The notes under the pieces are model-generated. The model was not told the origin of the DNA. It ran no database searches and saw only the letters and a list, made by a program, of their open reading frames with translations. Below are positions 24,298 to 32,702 of a stretch of 64,000 nt of DNA, piece by piece (positions within the stretch are counted from its first letter, which is position 1; every line of letters begins with the position of its first letter). Position numbers and translations under genes: made by a program. Location: contig NZ_JAODBE010000070.1 of the NCBI RefSeq assembly GCF_025463795.1, positions 1-64,000 of the forward strand. The letters run 5' to 3'. The stretch comes from Amnibacterium sp. (GTDB lineage Bacteria; Actinomycetota; Actinomycetes; Actinomycetales; Microbacteriaceae).

Positions 24298-24341
24298 TTG
24301 ACACGGACGCACCTGGGTGCCATCGTGTCGCAAACGATTGC
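24298..24341 (+). promoter_or_regulatory. Promoter and LacI operator for the Liv-type importer
   Basis: On the plus strand: consensus -35 TTGACA (24298-24303), 17 bases, weak -10 CATCGT (24321-24326), then GCAAACGATTGC (24330-24341), one base pair off the perfect palindrome at 24132. The architecture mirrors the minus-strand promoter, so a single repressor would shut both operons. Confidence 0.72.
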
Positions 24342-24410
24342 AGCGATGCTCTTCGCACTCCTTCGGGACGCGGGCATCGAGCCTGGATCGCCCCGCGAAG
24401 AGGAGCAATG

Positions 24411-25667
24411 ATGCAACTTCGGTTCGGCAGAGGTCGACGGGCACGCTTCGGCGCGGCCGCCGCGATCACCATCGGTGCGTTGGCGTTGTCCGCGTGCAGC
24501 TCCGGGGGCGGCGGAGGCGGCGGCTCGAGCAGCGGCACCAAGACGCCGCTGAAGATCGGGATCTCGCTCTCCCTCACAGGCGACTTCTCCGACTCGGGAA
24601 AGGCTGCACAGCGCGGCTACGAGCTCTGGCAGAGCGTCGCGAACAAGGCGGGAGGCGTACTCGGCCGGAAGGTGCAGCTCTCGATCGTCGATGACGCGTC
24701 GAACCCCGACCAGGTGGTGACGAACTACACCAACCTGATCACCCAGCAGAAGGTCGACCTCGTCTTCGGCCCGTACTCGAGCCTGCTCACCGTTCCGGCG
24801 TCCCGCGTGGCCAGCCGGTACCACTACAGCTTCATCGAGCCGGCCGGCGGCGGCCCCTCGGTGTTCGCGCAGAAGCTGACGAACCTGTTCTTCGTGCAGC
24901 CGGCCGCGACGACGAAGGGCGGTGACGTCTTCGCGAACTACATCCTGTCCCTGCCCGCCTCGCAGCGGCCGAAGACCGCCGCGTACGCGAAGCTCGACGA
25001 CCCCTTCTCCGCGCCGATCGCCGACAACATCCGCAAGCGCTTCGAAGCGGCGGGCATCAAGACCGTCTACGACCAGACCTATCCGTCGGAGACCGCGGAC
25101 ATGACGCCGATCATCTCCGGCATCGCGGCGAAGAACCCGGACGTGGTCGTCGGTGGCTCGCAGGAGGGTGACGCCTTCGCGCAGATCAAGGCGATGATCC
25201 AGCTGAAGTTCGACCCGAAGTACCTGTTCGAGTCGAACGGGGCGAACTCCCCTGGCGACTTCCCGGCCGCCGTAGGGCTGCCGAACACGAACGGCGTGTT
25301 CTCCAGCGCCGACTGGTACGCCGATTCCACGATCGCGGGCAGCAAGCAGTTCATCGCCGACTACATCGCGAAGTACGGCGGAACGGCCAACAAGATCGAC
25401 CCGACCTCCGCGGAGGCGTACTCGGCCGGGATGCTGCTGCAGGAGGTGGCGAAGAAGACCGGCAAGGTCGACAACGCGACGATCATCAGCACGCTCCACT
25501 CCGGCACCTGGCCGACCCTCGTCGGGAACCTGAAGTGGAACCAGTACGGCGAGCCGCAGGGCGACTACGTGCTCGTGCAGTGGATCGACGGCAAGCTGCA
25601 GACGGTGTTCCCGGCCAACGGCGCGCAGCACACGCCGCTCGCCCCGAAGCCTGCCTGGGCCGGGTGA
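24411..25667 (+). CDS. Branched-chain-amino-acid-type ABC transporter substrate-binding lipoprotein (LivK/J family)
   Basis: 418 residues. The second of two adjacent ATGs is preferred because AGGAG lies five bases before it. Signal peptide with lipobox ALSAC followed by a long Gly/Ser tract, so the protein is lipid-anchored outside. The type I binding-protein body begins LKIGISLSLTGDFSDSGKAAQ with the usual Leu-Thr-Gly ligand loop, and continues QRGYELW...VLGRKVQLSIVDDASNPDQ and VDLVFGPYSSLLTVPA. Members bind amino acids, amides, urea or aromatic acids; ligand identity is not readable. It heads a complete livKHMGF set and is controlled, by inference, by the LacI operator 70 bases upstream. 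Confidence 0.88.
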   Translation: MQLRFGRGRRARFGAAAAITIGALALSACSSGGGGGGGSSSGTKTPLKIGISLSLTGDFSDSGKAAQRGYELWQSVANKAGGVLGRKVQLSIVDDASNPDQVVTNYTNLITQQKVDLVFGPYSSLLTVPASRVASRYHYSFIEPAGGGPSVFAQKLTNLFFVQPAATTKGGDVFANYILSLPASQRPKTAAYAKLDDPFSAPIADNIRKRFEAAGIKTVYDQTYPSETADMTPIISGIAAKNPDVVVGGSQEGDAFAQIKAMIQLKFDPKYLFESNGANSPGDFPAAVGLPNTNGVFSSADWYADSTIAGSKQFIADYIAKYGGTANKIDPTSAEAYSAGMLLQEVAKKTGKVDNATIISTLHSGTWPTLVGNLKWNQYGEPQGDYVLVQWIDGKLQTVFPANGAQHTPLAPKPAWAG

Positions 25668-25674
25668 CCGGGAC

Positions 25675-26553
25675 GTGCACGCACTGATCCAGGCGATCAT
25701 CCTCGGCATCCTCACCGGCGGCGTCTACGCGTTGATGGCGAGCGGCCAGACGCTGATCTTCGGAATCATGAAGATCGTCAACCTCGCTCAGGGTGCGCTC
25801 GTCGTTCTGGGCGCGTATCTGACGTACACGCTCTTCACGACGTTCGGACTCGATCCGTTCCTCTCGATCGTCATCACCACGCCGCTGCTGTTCCTGGTGG
25901 GCGTCGTCGTGCAGCGGGTGCTCATCCGCCCGCTGCGCGGCAGCGACGTCGCGGAGCTGTCGCTGCTCGTCACGTTCGCGGTGGCGTTGGCGATCGAGGG
26001 AGCCCTGTCGTTCGCGTACGGCTCCACCCTGACCAACGTGCAGCCGGCGTACGCCAACTCGAGCTGGACGGTGCTCGGCTTCCAGGTCAGCGTCGTGCGG
26101 TTCGTCGCGTTCGTGCTGTCGCTCGTCCTGCTGGCGGCCCTGTACTTCATCCTGCAGCGCACGAAGTTCGGCCGGTCGGTCCGGGCGACGGTGCAGAACC
26201 CCGCCTCCGCGGAGCTGCTCGGCGTGAACGCGTCACGGGTGTCCGCCATCGGGTTCGGACTGGGGGCCGCGACCGCCGCGGCCGCCGGTTCGGTGTTCGG
26301 CATGCTGAACGCCTTCAACCCGGGCAGCCACTACGACCTCATCAGCCGCCTCCTCACGGTCGTCGTGCTCGGCGGCCTCGGCAGCATCGGCGGATCGGTC
26401 ATCGCAGCCCTGGTGATGGGCGTCGCCTCCTCCATCGTCTCGGCCGAAGCGGCGCCCATCTGGGGCGACTTCACGTTCTTCGTGGTGCTGCTGCTCGTGC
26501 TGCTGCTGCGCCCTCGCGGCCTGTTCGGCGCCCGGGTCCGGGGAGCGCTGTGA
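25675..26553 (+). CDS. LivH-family ABC permease
   Basis: 292-residue inner-membrane permease with about eight helices. It starts at GTG 25675, seven bases after the binding-protein stop, and overlaps livM by four bases (GTGA). The family signature LTGGVYALMASGQTLIFGIMK near the N-terminus and the EAA-like loop NPASAELLGVNASRVSAIGFGLGAATAAAAG with a nearby GGLGSIGGSVIAALVMG are plain. Forms a heterodimer with LivM, importing the ligand delivered by the preceding lipoprotein. Confidence 0.9.
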   Translation: MHALIQAIILGILTGGVYALMASGQTLIFGIMKIVNLAQGALVVLGAYLTYTLFTTFGLDPFLSIVITTPLLFLVGVVVQRVLIRPLRGSDVAELSLLVTFAVALAIEGALSFAYGSTLTNVQPAYANSSWTVLGFQVSVVRFVAFVLSLVLLAALYFILQRTKFGRSVRATVQNPASAELLGVNASRVSAIGFGLGAATAAAAGSVFGMLNAFNPGSHYDLISRLLTVVVLGGLGSIGGSVIAALVMGVASSIVSAEAAPIWGDFTFFVVLLLVLLLRPRGLFGARVRGAL

Positions 26554-27590
26554 AGCCCGTCGGCCGAGCTGGCCTCCTCCGCGCCGGGATCTTCTTCCTC
26601 CTGCTCGCCCTGATCCCCGTGCTCGGGGCCCCCGGATGGCTGCTGACGACCCTGATCTTCACGGTCATGTACGCGGGCCTCGCGAGCTCCTGGAACCTCG
26701 TCGGCGGCTACGCCGGCTACCCGTCGCTCGGCCACGTGGCGTTCTTCGGCATCGGTGCCTATGCGATCGGACTCGTGTTCACGAACAGCGTCGGGAGCGG
26801 TTTCGAGCCGTTCCTCCTGCTGCCGGTGATCGGCGTCGCGGTCGGCCTGCTCAGCATCCCCGTCGGCTGGATCGCGATGCGCACCCGTGCGGACGTGTTC
26901 GCGATCGTCACGATCACGCTGCTGTTCATCACCCAGACCCTGGCCTTCAACCTCAAGGACCTCACCGGTGGTGCGCAGGGGAAGAGCGTCGCTCCCCCGC
27001 CCTTCCCGGTCGAGACCTTCGACTGGCCGTTCTACTACGCGATGGTCGTCATGCTGGCGATCGCCATGGCGATCTCGCTCTACTTCCGGCGGAGCAAGAT
27101 CGGTCTGTCGCTCGCGACCGTCCGCGCCGACGAGGACAAGGCGCACGGCATCGGCGTCCGGGTCACCGCGGTCAAGCTGCTGGCATTCGCGGTCAGCTGC
27201 GGCCTGGTGGCGATGATCGGCGGCGTGTGGGCCTACTACGTCGGCTTCATCTATCCGCAGTTCGCGGTCGATCCGCTGATCACCATCGGGATGGTGCTGA
27301 TGGCGTTCCTCGGCGGACGCGGAACGCTCTGGGGTCCCGTGCTCGGAGCCTTCATCCTCGTTCCTGCGCAGGAGTACTTCGCCCAGACGTTCGGCGCCAG
27401 CGAGCTCTACCTGCTCGCCTACGCGGCCGTGTTCATCGTGATCATGCTGTTCCTTCCCCGCGGCATCCTGCCCTCCGTGTCCGAGAGGCTGGCCCGCCGA
27501 CGTCTGGCGGCACGCGGCCCCGGCGAGTCGCCCGGCACCGACGCGGCCCGACCTGTCGATCCGGCCGTGCGGATGGAGGCGGCCCGATGA
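26550..27590 (+). CDS. LivM-family ABC permease
   Basis: 346 residues, about nine helices, GTG start overlapping livH. Characteristic segments: ASSWNLVGGYAGYPSLGHVAFFGIGAYA (the LivM hallmark near 48-75), SLATVRADEDKAHGIGVRV (cytoplasmic coupling loop) and a C-terminal AVFIVIMLFLPRGI. A ~35-residue hydrophilic tail with Ala/Arg follows. The stop overlaps the livG start (ATGA), so all five genes are tightly coupled. Confidence 0.9.
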   Translation: MKPVGRAGLLRAGIFFLLLALIPVLGAPGWLLTTLIFTVMYAGLASSWNLVGGYAGYPSLGHVAFFGIGAYAIGLVFTNSVGSGFEPFLLLPVIGVAVGLLSIPVGWIAMRTRADVFAIVTITLLFITQTLAFNLKDLTGGAQGKSVAPPPFPVETFDWPFYYAMVVMLAIAMAISLYFRRSKIGLSLATVRADEDKAHGIGVRVTAVKLLAFAVSCGLVAMIGGVWAYYVGFIYPQFAVDPLITIGMVLMAFLGGRGTLWGPVLGAFILVPAQEYFAQTFGASELYLLAYAAVFIVIMLFLPRGILPSVSERLARRRLAARGPGESPGTDAARPVDPAVRMEAAR

Positions 27591-28318
27591 CTGCACTGCT
27601 CGAGGTCGAAGGGCTGACCAAGCGGTTCGGCGGCGTGGCCGCCGTCGACGACTGCAGCTTCAGCGTCGAGGCCGGCACCATCACCGCCCTGATCGGACCG
27701 AACGGATCCGGCAAGACGACCGCCTTCAACATGATCACCGGATACCTGAAGCAGGACTCCGGAACGGTCCGGTTCGACGGCGGCGCGGTCGAGCGCGCGC
27801 GTCCCGCCCAGCTCTACCGACGCGGCTTGTCGAGGACGTTCCAGCAGGCGCGGATCTTCCCGGAGCTCACCGCCATCGAGAACCTCGTGGTTGCAGCGGG
27901 CTTCAGCTGGCGAGACCTCTTCGGACGCCGGGTCTCGAAGCGGGACGAGGAACGGGCACGCCGGATGCTCGACGAGTTCCGGCTCAGCCACCTCGCCGAC
28001 CTGCCTGCGGGAGACCTGTCCTACGGCCAGCGCAAGCTGCTCGAGTTCGCCGCCGTGCTGATGAGCTCGCCGAAGCTCGTCCTCCTCGACGAGCCGACCG
28101 CCGGCGTGAACCCGGTGATGATCGACGCGATGGAGCGACACATCCGTGAGCGCAACGCGGCGGGCGTCACCTTCCTGATCGTCGAGCACGACATGCAGCT
28201 CGTGATGAGGCTGTGCGATCCCGTCATCGTGCTCGACCAGGGCGCCCCGATCGCGTTCGGGCCGCCCGCAGCGATCCAGACGGATGAACGAGTCCTGGAG
28301 GCGTACCTCGGTGGCTGA
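27587..28318 (+). CDS. LivG-family ABC ATP-binding protein
   Basis: 243 residues starting at the overlapping ATG 27587; the long track ORF is a livM-frame artefact. Walker A IGPNGSGKTT, Q-loop RTFQQARIFPELTAIEN, a signature LSYGQRKLLE (the LivG variant lacking the usual GG), Walker B LVLLDEPTAGVNP and H-loop IVEHDM are intact. It energises import together with LivF. Confidence 0.9.
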   Translation: MTALLEVEGLTKRFGGVAAVDDCSFSVEAGTITALIGPNGSGKTTAFNMITGYLKQDSGTVRFDGGAVERARPAQLYRRGLSRTFQQARIFPELTAIENLVVAAGFSWRDLFGRRVSKRDEERARRMLDEFRLSHLADLPAGDLSYGQRKLLEFAAVLMSSPKLVLLDEPTAGVNPVMIDAMERHIRERNAAGVTFLIVEHDMQLVMRLCDPVIVLDQGAPIAFGPPAAIQTDERVLEAYLGG

Positions 28319-29120
28319 GATCACGACGACCGTCGCCCTGCCCGCGCAGGGTGAAGCGCTGCTGGAGCTCGGCGGGGTCACGGCCGGATACGGTGCAGGC
28401 CTGATCCTCCGGGGTGTCGACCTGACCGTCAACCGCGGTGAGATCGTCTGCCTCATCGGCCCGAACGGCGCCGGGAAGTCGACCGTGCTGAAGACGGTGA
28501 GCGGTCTGCTCACCGCGAAGGACGGCTTCGTCCGCTTCGCCGGCAACGACCTGAACCGCCTCTCGCCGCGGGAGCGACTCGGTCTCGGCATCGTGCACGT
28601 TCCGCAGGACCGGAGCCTCTTCCCCGGCATGACGGTGTGGGAGAACGTCGAGATGGGCGCGTTCGTCCTGAACGACCGCGCACTCGTGCGCCGGCGGCTC
28701 GAGGAGGTCACCGAACGCTTCCCCATCGTCGGTCGGCGGCGCACCTCGCTGGCCGGGTCCCTGTCCGGCGGCGAGCAGAAGCAGGTCGAGCTGGCTCGGT
28801 CGCTCATGCTGGACCCCGCCCTGATCCTGCTCGACGAACCGTCGATCGGTCTCGACCCGAAATCCCGCACCGCCGTGTTCGCGAGCATCGCGCAGCTCAC
28901 CGAAGACGGCAGGACCGTTCTGCTCGTGGAGCAGAACGCCCGATCCGGCCTGGCGGTCGCGCATCGGGGAGCGGTCCTCGAAGCCGGACGGGTCGCCCTG
29001 ACCGGGGCCGGATCAGCCCTTCTGGAAGACCCCGAGGTGGGACGGCTGTACCTCGGTGCGAGCGCAGCGGGCAAGACGCCTCGACTCGACGCGGCCGCTC
29101 CTGCAGCCGCGGCGCCCTAG
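28311..29120 (+). CDS. LivF-family ABC ATP-binding protein
   Basis: 269 residues from GTG 28311, behind GGAGG nine bases upstream and overlapping the livG stop by eight bases. Walker A IGPNGAGKST, Q-loop VPQDRSLFPGMTVWEN, signature LSGGEQKQVE, Walker B LILLDEPSIGLDP and VEQNARSGLAVAHR (H-loop region with Gln instead of His, normal for LivF) are visible. A ~25-residue Ala/Pro tail is extra. Last gene of the importer operon. Confidence 0.9.
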   Translation: MAEITTTVALPAQGEALLELGGVTAGYGAGLILRGVDLTVNRGEIVCLIGPNGAGKSTVLKTVSGLLTAKDGFVRFAGNDLNRLSPRERLGLGIVHVPQDRSLFPGMTVWENVEMGAFVLNDRALVRRRLEEVTERFPIVGRRRTSLAGSLSGGEQKQVELARSLMLDPALILLDEPSIGLDPKSRTAVFASIAQLTEDGRTVLLVEQNARSGLAVAHRGAVLEAGRVALTGAGSALLEDPEVGRLYLGASAAGKTPRLDAAAPAAAAP

Positions 29121-29199
29121 CCGGCGCTGGACCACCACCGGATCGGCGCAGCACTCGAAGGCGGAACCACGTCGGCTGGAGGGACGCGCGGGAGCGAGC

Positions 29200-29706
29200 T
29201 CAGAGGTTCGCCTTGTCGATGGCCGACTGGAGCGAGCTGAGATAGCCCTCGCAGGTGTACGTGGCGCCGCTGACGGTGTCGATCTTCGCGGACTGCGCGG
29301 AGAGCGCCTCCTGCCGGAGGACCGGCGCGGCGGACTCGCTGATCTGCACCGATCGGGGGTCCTGGTTCGTCAGCTGCAGGGCCTTGACGTCGGTGATCCT
29401 GCTGCGCCTCACGACGATCTCGACCTGCATCGGCCCGTACCGGGTCTGCTCCGTCGTTCCCACGAACGTGCCGCTGACGCCGCTGGCGGTGGCGGTCGGT
29501 GTCGCCGACGGGGTGGCCGAGGCCGAGGCGCTCGCCGACGACGTGGTGGCCGACGATGCGGCGGACGAGGAGGAGGACGATGTCGGGTCCGCCGCTGCAG
29601 CAGCGGCCTGGGCCGCGGGCTGGAGAATCGACTGCCCGATCTCGCCGCCGCCGACGAGGACGGCGGCGCAGCCGGCGAGGGACAGGGCGAGAGCGCGCGG
29701 TCTCAT
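29200..29706 (-). CDS. FMN-binding domain protein (covalently flavinylated), cell-surface
   Basis: 168 residues. The N-terminus (Arg-rich, then LALSLAGCAAVLVGG) is a short signal or anchor with a LAGC lipobox-like site. A long Ser/Ala/Thr low-complexity linker follows (~40-75), then an FMN-binding domain (~77-168). The flavinylation motif DTVSGATYT is complete, with FMN expected on the Thr of SGAT (Thr149) as in NqrC/ApbE substrates. It is co-operonic (ATGA overlap) with the flavocytochrome upstream. The pair fits an extracytoplasmic electron-transfer role, perhaps iron reduction. No ApbE flavin transferase is present in the window. Confidence 0.78.
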   Translation of the reverse strand: MRPRALALSLAGCAAVLVGGGEIGQSILQPAAQAAAAAADPTSSSSSSAASSATTSSASASASATPSATPTATASGVSGTFVGTTEQTRYGPMQVEIVVRRSRITDVKALQLTNQDPRSVQISESAAPVLRQEALSAQSAKIDTVSGATYTCEGYLSSLQSAIDKANL

Positions 29707-31157
29707 GAATCGAACCTCTCGAGGTGGATGCGGTAGGCCGGAACGCCCGCCTTGCGGCAGTCGGCGGCGACGAGATCGGCCCAGGACTGCGGGCCGCAGA
29801 TGTAGACGTCGGAGTCGAGCAGGTGGGGGAAGATGCGGCGCAGGGTGACCTGGTGCTCGACGGCAGCCGCCGACATCCACGTCTTCACGCCACGCGGACG
29901 GTGGCCCGTCATCGACCACGCCTTGCCCCCGCCGGCCTGGACCAGGCCGGTCACCTCGTCCCAGAGGTAGGTCGCCCCGTCGTCCCCGGCCCGGAGCAGG
30001 ACCGTCGCCTCGCCGGGTTCCAGAGCCGAGTCCTCGAGGAGCGCCCGAACGGGAGTGACCCCGATGCCCGCGGTGATCGCCGTGAGGTACGGCGCGGTGC
30101 GGGTCCGGTCGGAGAAGACGCCGTACGGTCCCTCGACGCTCACGAAGGCGCCCGTCGGCAGTCGGGTCAGACGATCCGTGCCGCCGCCGAGGACCCGGAC
30201 CGTGAGCCGCAGCCGGTTCCGTGAGGGGGCGCTCGAGAAGGAGATCGGGTGGGCGTGCCACCAGGTGCGGGCGGTCCAGAACCGGAACACCGCGAACTGG
30301 CCGCCGCGCGCCCCGAACCGCTCGAGGTGCTTCCCGCGCAGGTGGATGGAGACGACGTCCGCTGCGATCACCTCGACCCCCTCGACCCGGAACGCGTGCT
30401 CCGCGCTCGTCAGCAGCGGCGTCACGAACCGGTGGATGAGCACCGCCCCGAAGGCGAGCACGTAGAGCGCGATCCAGAACACGCGCTCGGGCGTCCCGGA
30501 CGCGAGCACGGCGCCCGCGGACAGCTCGTGCGGCACGGCCACGAGCACGCCCGCATAGCTGACCAGATGCACGAGATGCCAGATCTCGTACTGCAGCCGC
30601 TTCCGCACCGCGACGAGTGACGTCACGACCACCGCGATCAGCAGCACGAGGCCGAGGTAGGCGAGGGTCATGTCGAGGTTCGCGGTGAGCAGCTGCCACG
30701 TCTCACGGAGCGGGTTCGCCCCATCCGAGAGGCCGTAGCCGAGGGTGAGGAGCACGGCGTGCGCGAGGAGCAGGGAGAGCGCCGGCTTGCCGATCCGCCG
30801 ATGCGCGGCGAGCGCCTTGTCATGCCCGAAGGTGCGGTCGATGAGCGGCACCCGCGCGACGAGCACGAGCATGACGAGCAGCAGGTCGGTCGCGGCGAGG
30901 CCCGCGACGATGCCCGCCGCGGTCACGATCCCGGAGGGGCCGGTGCTGGTCGCAGCGCCGCCTGAAGCGAAGAAGAGGGCGATCGCGGCCGCGACCGAGG
31001 TCCACGCGGCGGCGACGAGCAGGTCGGCGGAGCGCATCCGACGACGTCGGCGAACGGTGCGCTCCTCCTGCGCGAGCGAGTGCCAGGAAGGCGGCTGGGT
31101 GAAGGGTCTGACAGGCTGCGACTGTGGGGCCATCAGATCGGCGGTCGGGGCGGGCAT
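29703..31157 (-). CDS. Ferric-reductase-like flavocytochrome (FAD/NAD-binding)
   Basis: 484 residues from ATG 31157, which has GGAG six bases before it. After a basic cytoplasmic N-terminus come about six helices (~40-250) with heme-ligand-type His in HRRIGKPALSLLLAHAV and WHLVHLVSYAGVLVAVPHE. A cytoplasmic ferredoxin-reductase module follows: an FAD site around HAHPISFSSAPS, an NAD site TAGIGVTPVRALLE and the terminal YICGPQSWADLV. It would carry electrons from NAD(P)H across the membrane. Pairing with the FMN-binding protein downstream is common in Actinobacteria and points to metal reduction or flavin-based respiration. Confidence 0.82.
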   Translation of the reverse strand: MPAPTADLMAPQSQPVRPFTQPPSWHSLAQEERTVRRRRRMRSADLLVAAAWTSVAAAIALFFASGGAATSTGPSGIVTAAGIVAGLAATDLLLVMLVLVARVPLIDRTFGHDKALAAHRRIGKPALSLLLAHAVLLTLGYGLSDGANPLRETWQLLTANLDMTLAYLGLVLLIAVVVTSLVAVRKRLQYEIWHLVHLVSYAGVLVAVPHELSAGAVLASGTPERVFWIALYVLAFGAVLIHRFVTPLLTSAEHAFRVEGVEVIAADVVSIHLRGKHLERFGARGGQFAVFRFWTARTWWHAHPISFSSAPSRNRLRLTVRVLGGGTDRLTRLPTGAFVSVEGPYGVFSDRTRTAPYLTAITAGIGVTPVRALLEDSALEPGEATVLLRAGDDGATYLWDEVTGLVQAGGGKAWSMTGHRPRGVKTWMSAAAVEHQVTLRRIFPHLLDSDVYICGPQSWADLVAADCRKAGVPAYRIHLERFDS

Positions 31158-31310
31158 GTCTGCTCCAGACGTCGGTCGGTGTTGTCTCCCATGGTCGAAG
31201 ACCTCTCGATGCGGCCCCGGTGCCGATGCGATGAGCCTCCGATGAGGCGCCCCGCGTTCATTCGAGGTCTCACTTCTTCCGACCCTCCGTTGCCGGAGCC
31301 GGCCCACGTC

Positions 31311-32096
31311 CTAACGGAGCCCCAGCGGCGTCGCGGCCAGCCTCGACGCCTGCTCGGGCGTGAGCGACCCGGTCGCAGCGAGGCGGGACAGCACGTGTGC
31401 GCGCCGGCTGAGGGCGAGCGCCGGATGCGCCGTGGGGTCGTACGCGCTCGGCGCCTGCACCAGGCCGGCGAGGAGTGCCGCTTGCTGCCAGTCGAGGTGT
31501 TCGGGCGACGTGCCGAAGTAGCCCTCCGACGCCGCGGCCAGGCCGTAGTAGCCGTGCCCGAAGTAGGCGGTGTCGAGGTACATCCGGAGGATCTGCGCCT
31601 TCGAGAAGTCGGTGTCCAGCTTCAGCGCGAGCCCCACCTGCTCGAGCTGATCGACCGGCTGCCGCCGGCCGCCCGTGTAGAGCATCTTCGCCAGCTGCTG
31701 CTCGATCGTGGCACCACCGGTGTCCCCGGAGGCACCCGTGACGGTCCCCCGGGCCCACCGCAGCACTCCGGCCGGGTCGATGCCGATGTTCGTGCGGAAC
31801 TGCGCATCCTCGGTGGCGATCAGGGCGTCGGCGACCTTCGGCGGAGTGGGGTCGCTGAACTGCACGACACCACGGCTCGCGGCGAGCTGCGCGGTTCGTG
31901 CCTCCGCGTCCGCCGCGCTCGGCACCACGAGCTCGAGGCCGGCCCAGGCCAGGGCGGCGATGACCACGACGCACAGCACCAGGCCGGCGATCGCGCGCGT
32001 TCCGCGCCGCCGGCGACGGGCTCTGCGGCGGCGCTCGGCGAGCGGACTCGCGGCGTTCCGCCGACCGGGGGCGACGTCGGCACGGACCGTGGACAT
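31311..32096 (-). CDS. Monofunctional biosynthetic peptidoglycan glycosyltransferase (GT51)
   Basis: 261 residues. A long Arg-rich cytoplasmic head is followed by one helix (34-54), then only a GT51 transglycosylase domain and no penicillin-binding transpeptidase module. Motifs: IATEDAQFRTNIGIDPAG with the catalytic Glu96, GGATIEQQLAKML, and EQVGLALKLDTDFSKAQIL. It polymerises lipid II at the outer face. The usual ED..F..H.G.D motif reads ED..F..N.G.D, His replaced by Asn. GGATIEQQ in place of GGSTITQQ is a second departure. Start at ATG 32096; the track's longer frame is Arg/Pro-rich shadow. Function probably intact, but a divergent member. Confidence 0.8.
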   Translation of the reverse strand: MSTVRADVAPGRRNAASPLAERRRRARRRRRGTRAIAGLVLCVVVIAALAWAGLELVVPSAADAEARTAQLAASRGVVQFSDPTPPKVADALIATEDAQFRTNIGIDPAGVLRWARGTVTGASGDTGGATIEQQLAKMLYTGGRRQPVDQLEQVGLALKLDTDFSKAQILRMYLDTAYFGHGYYGLAAASEGYFGTSPEHLDWQQAALLAGLVQAPSAYDPTAHPALALSRRAHVLSRLAATGSLTPEQASRLAATPLGLR

Positions 32097-32387
32097 CGGG
32101 CCGCTCCTCTCCACGTCGTTCCCCGGATCCGTTCTGCGGCCGGTCGGCGGCCGGGGCCGGGTTCGGCGAGACGGCCGCCGCCCGGATCCGCCTGCCCGTT
32201 CCGACGGACGACTATCGCGGGCGGGGCCCACCGAGCGATGGTGCCCTGCCGGATGAGCAGGATCTCGGGAGGCGGACAAGGATCGACTGAGGACGCGACC
32301 CCGAGCCGGGGCGACGTCCCCGCGCTGGGGCGTCGCATCCAGGCGCCCGGCTACCGCGCTTCGACGTCACGGCTTATCGTCGCCCTC

Positions 32388-32684
32388 ATGTGCAGGAACA
32401 TCCGCTGCCTCCACAACTTCGAACCGGCGACGACGGACGACGAGGTGCGCGAGGCCGCTCTCCAGTTCGTCCGCAAGGTCAGCGGGTCGACGCACCCGTC
32501 CCGCGCGAACACCCCGGCGTTCGACCAGGCGATCGAGGAGATCGCTCAGGCCACCCGCCGGATGCTCGACCAGCTGGTCACGAACGCGCCGCCCAGGACC
32601 CGCGAGGTCGAGGCGATCAAGGGCCGGCAGCGGCACGAGAAGCGCATGGAGCGCGAGGTCAGGATCCGCACCGCATCGGCGTAG
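32388..32684 (+). CDS. DUF2277 family protein
   Basis: 98 residues matching the small DUF2277 family almost exactly: MCRNIRCLHNFEPATTDDE at the start, ALQFVRKVSGSTHPSRANTP, and a helical LDQLVTNAPPRTREVEA tail. Charged and cytoplasmic, with no enzyme motif; the Cys at position 2 and Cys7 are near the start. Function unknown. The ATG is embedded in a longer track frame, but homology begins at this Met. Confidence 0.85.
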   Translation: MCRNIRCLHNFEPATTDDEVREAALQFVRKVSGSTHPSRANTPAFDQAIEEIAQATRRMLDQLVTNAPPRTREVEAIKGRQRHEKRMEREVRIRTASA

Positions 32685-32702
32685 CCCGGCACGGACGTTC
32701 GG

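Noticed and set aside
23133-25715. 860-aa minus-strand ORF as one giant protein
   Set aside because: Only its C-terminal 323 residues are the dehydrogenase; the rest is the antisense of livK and crosses two operators.
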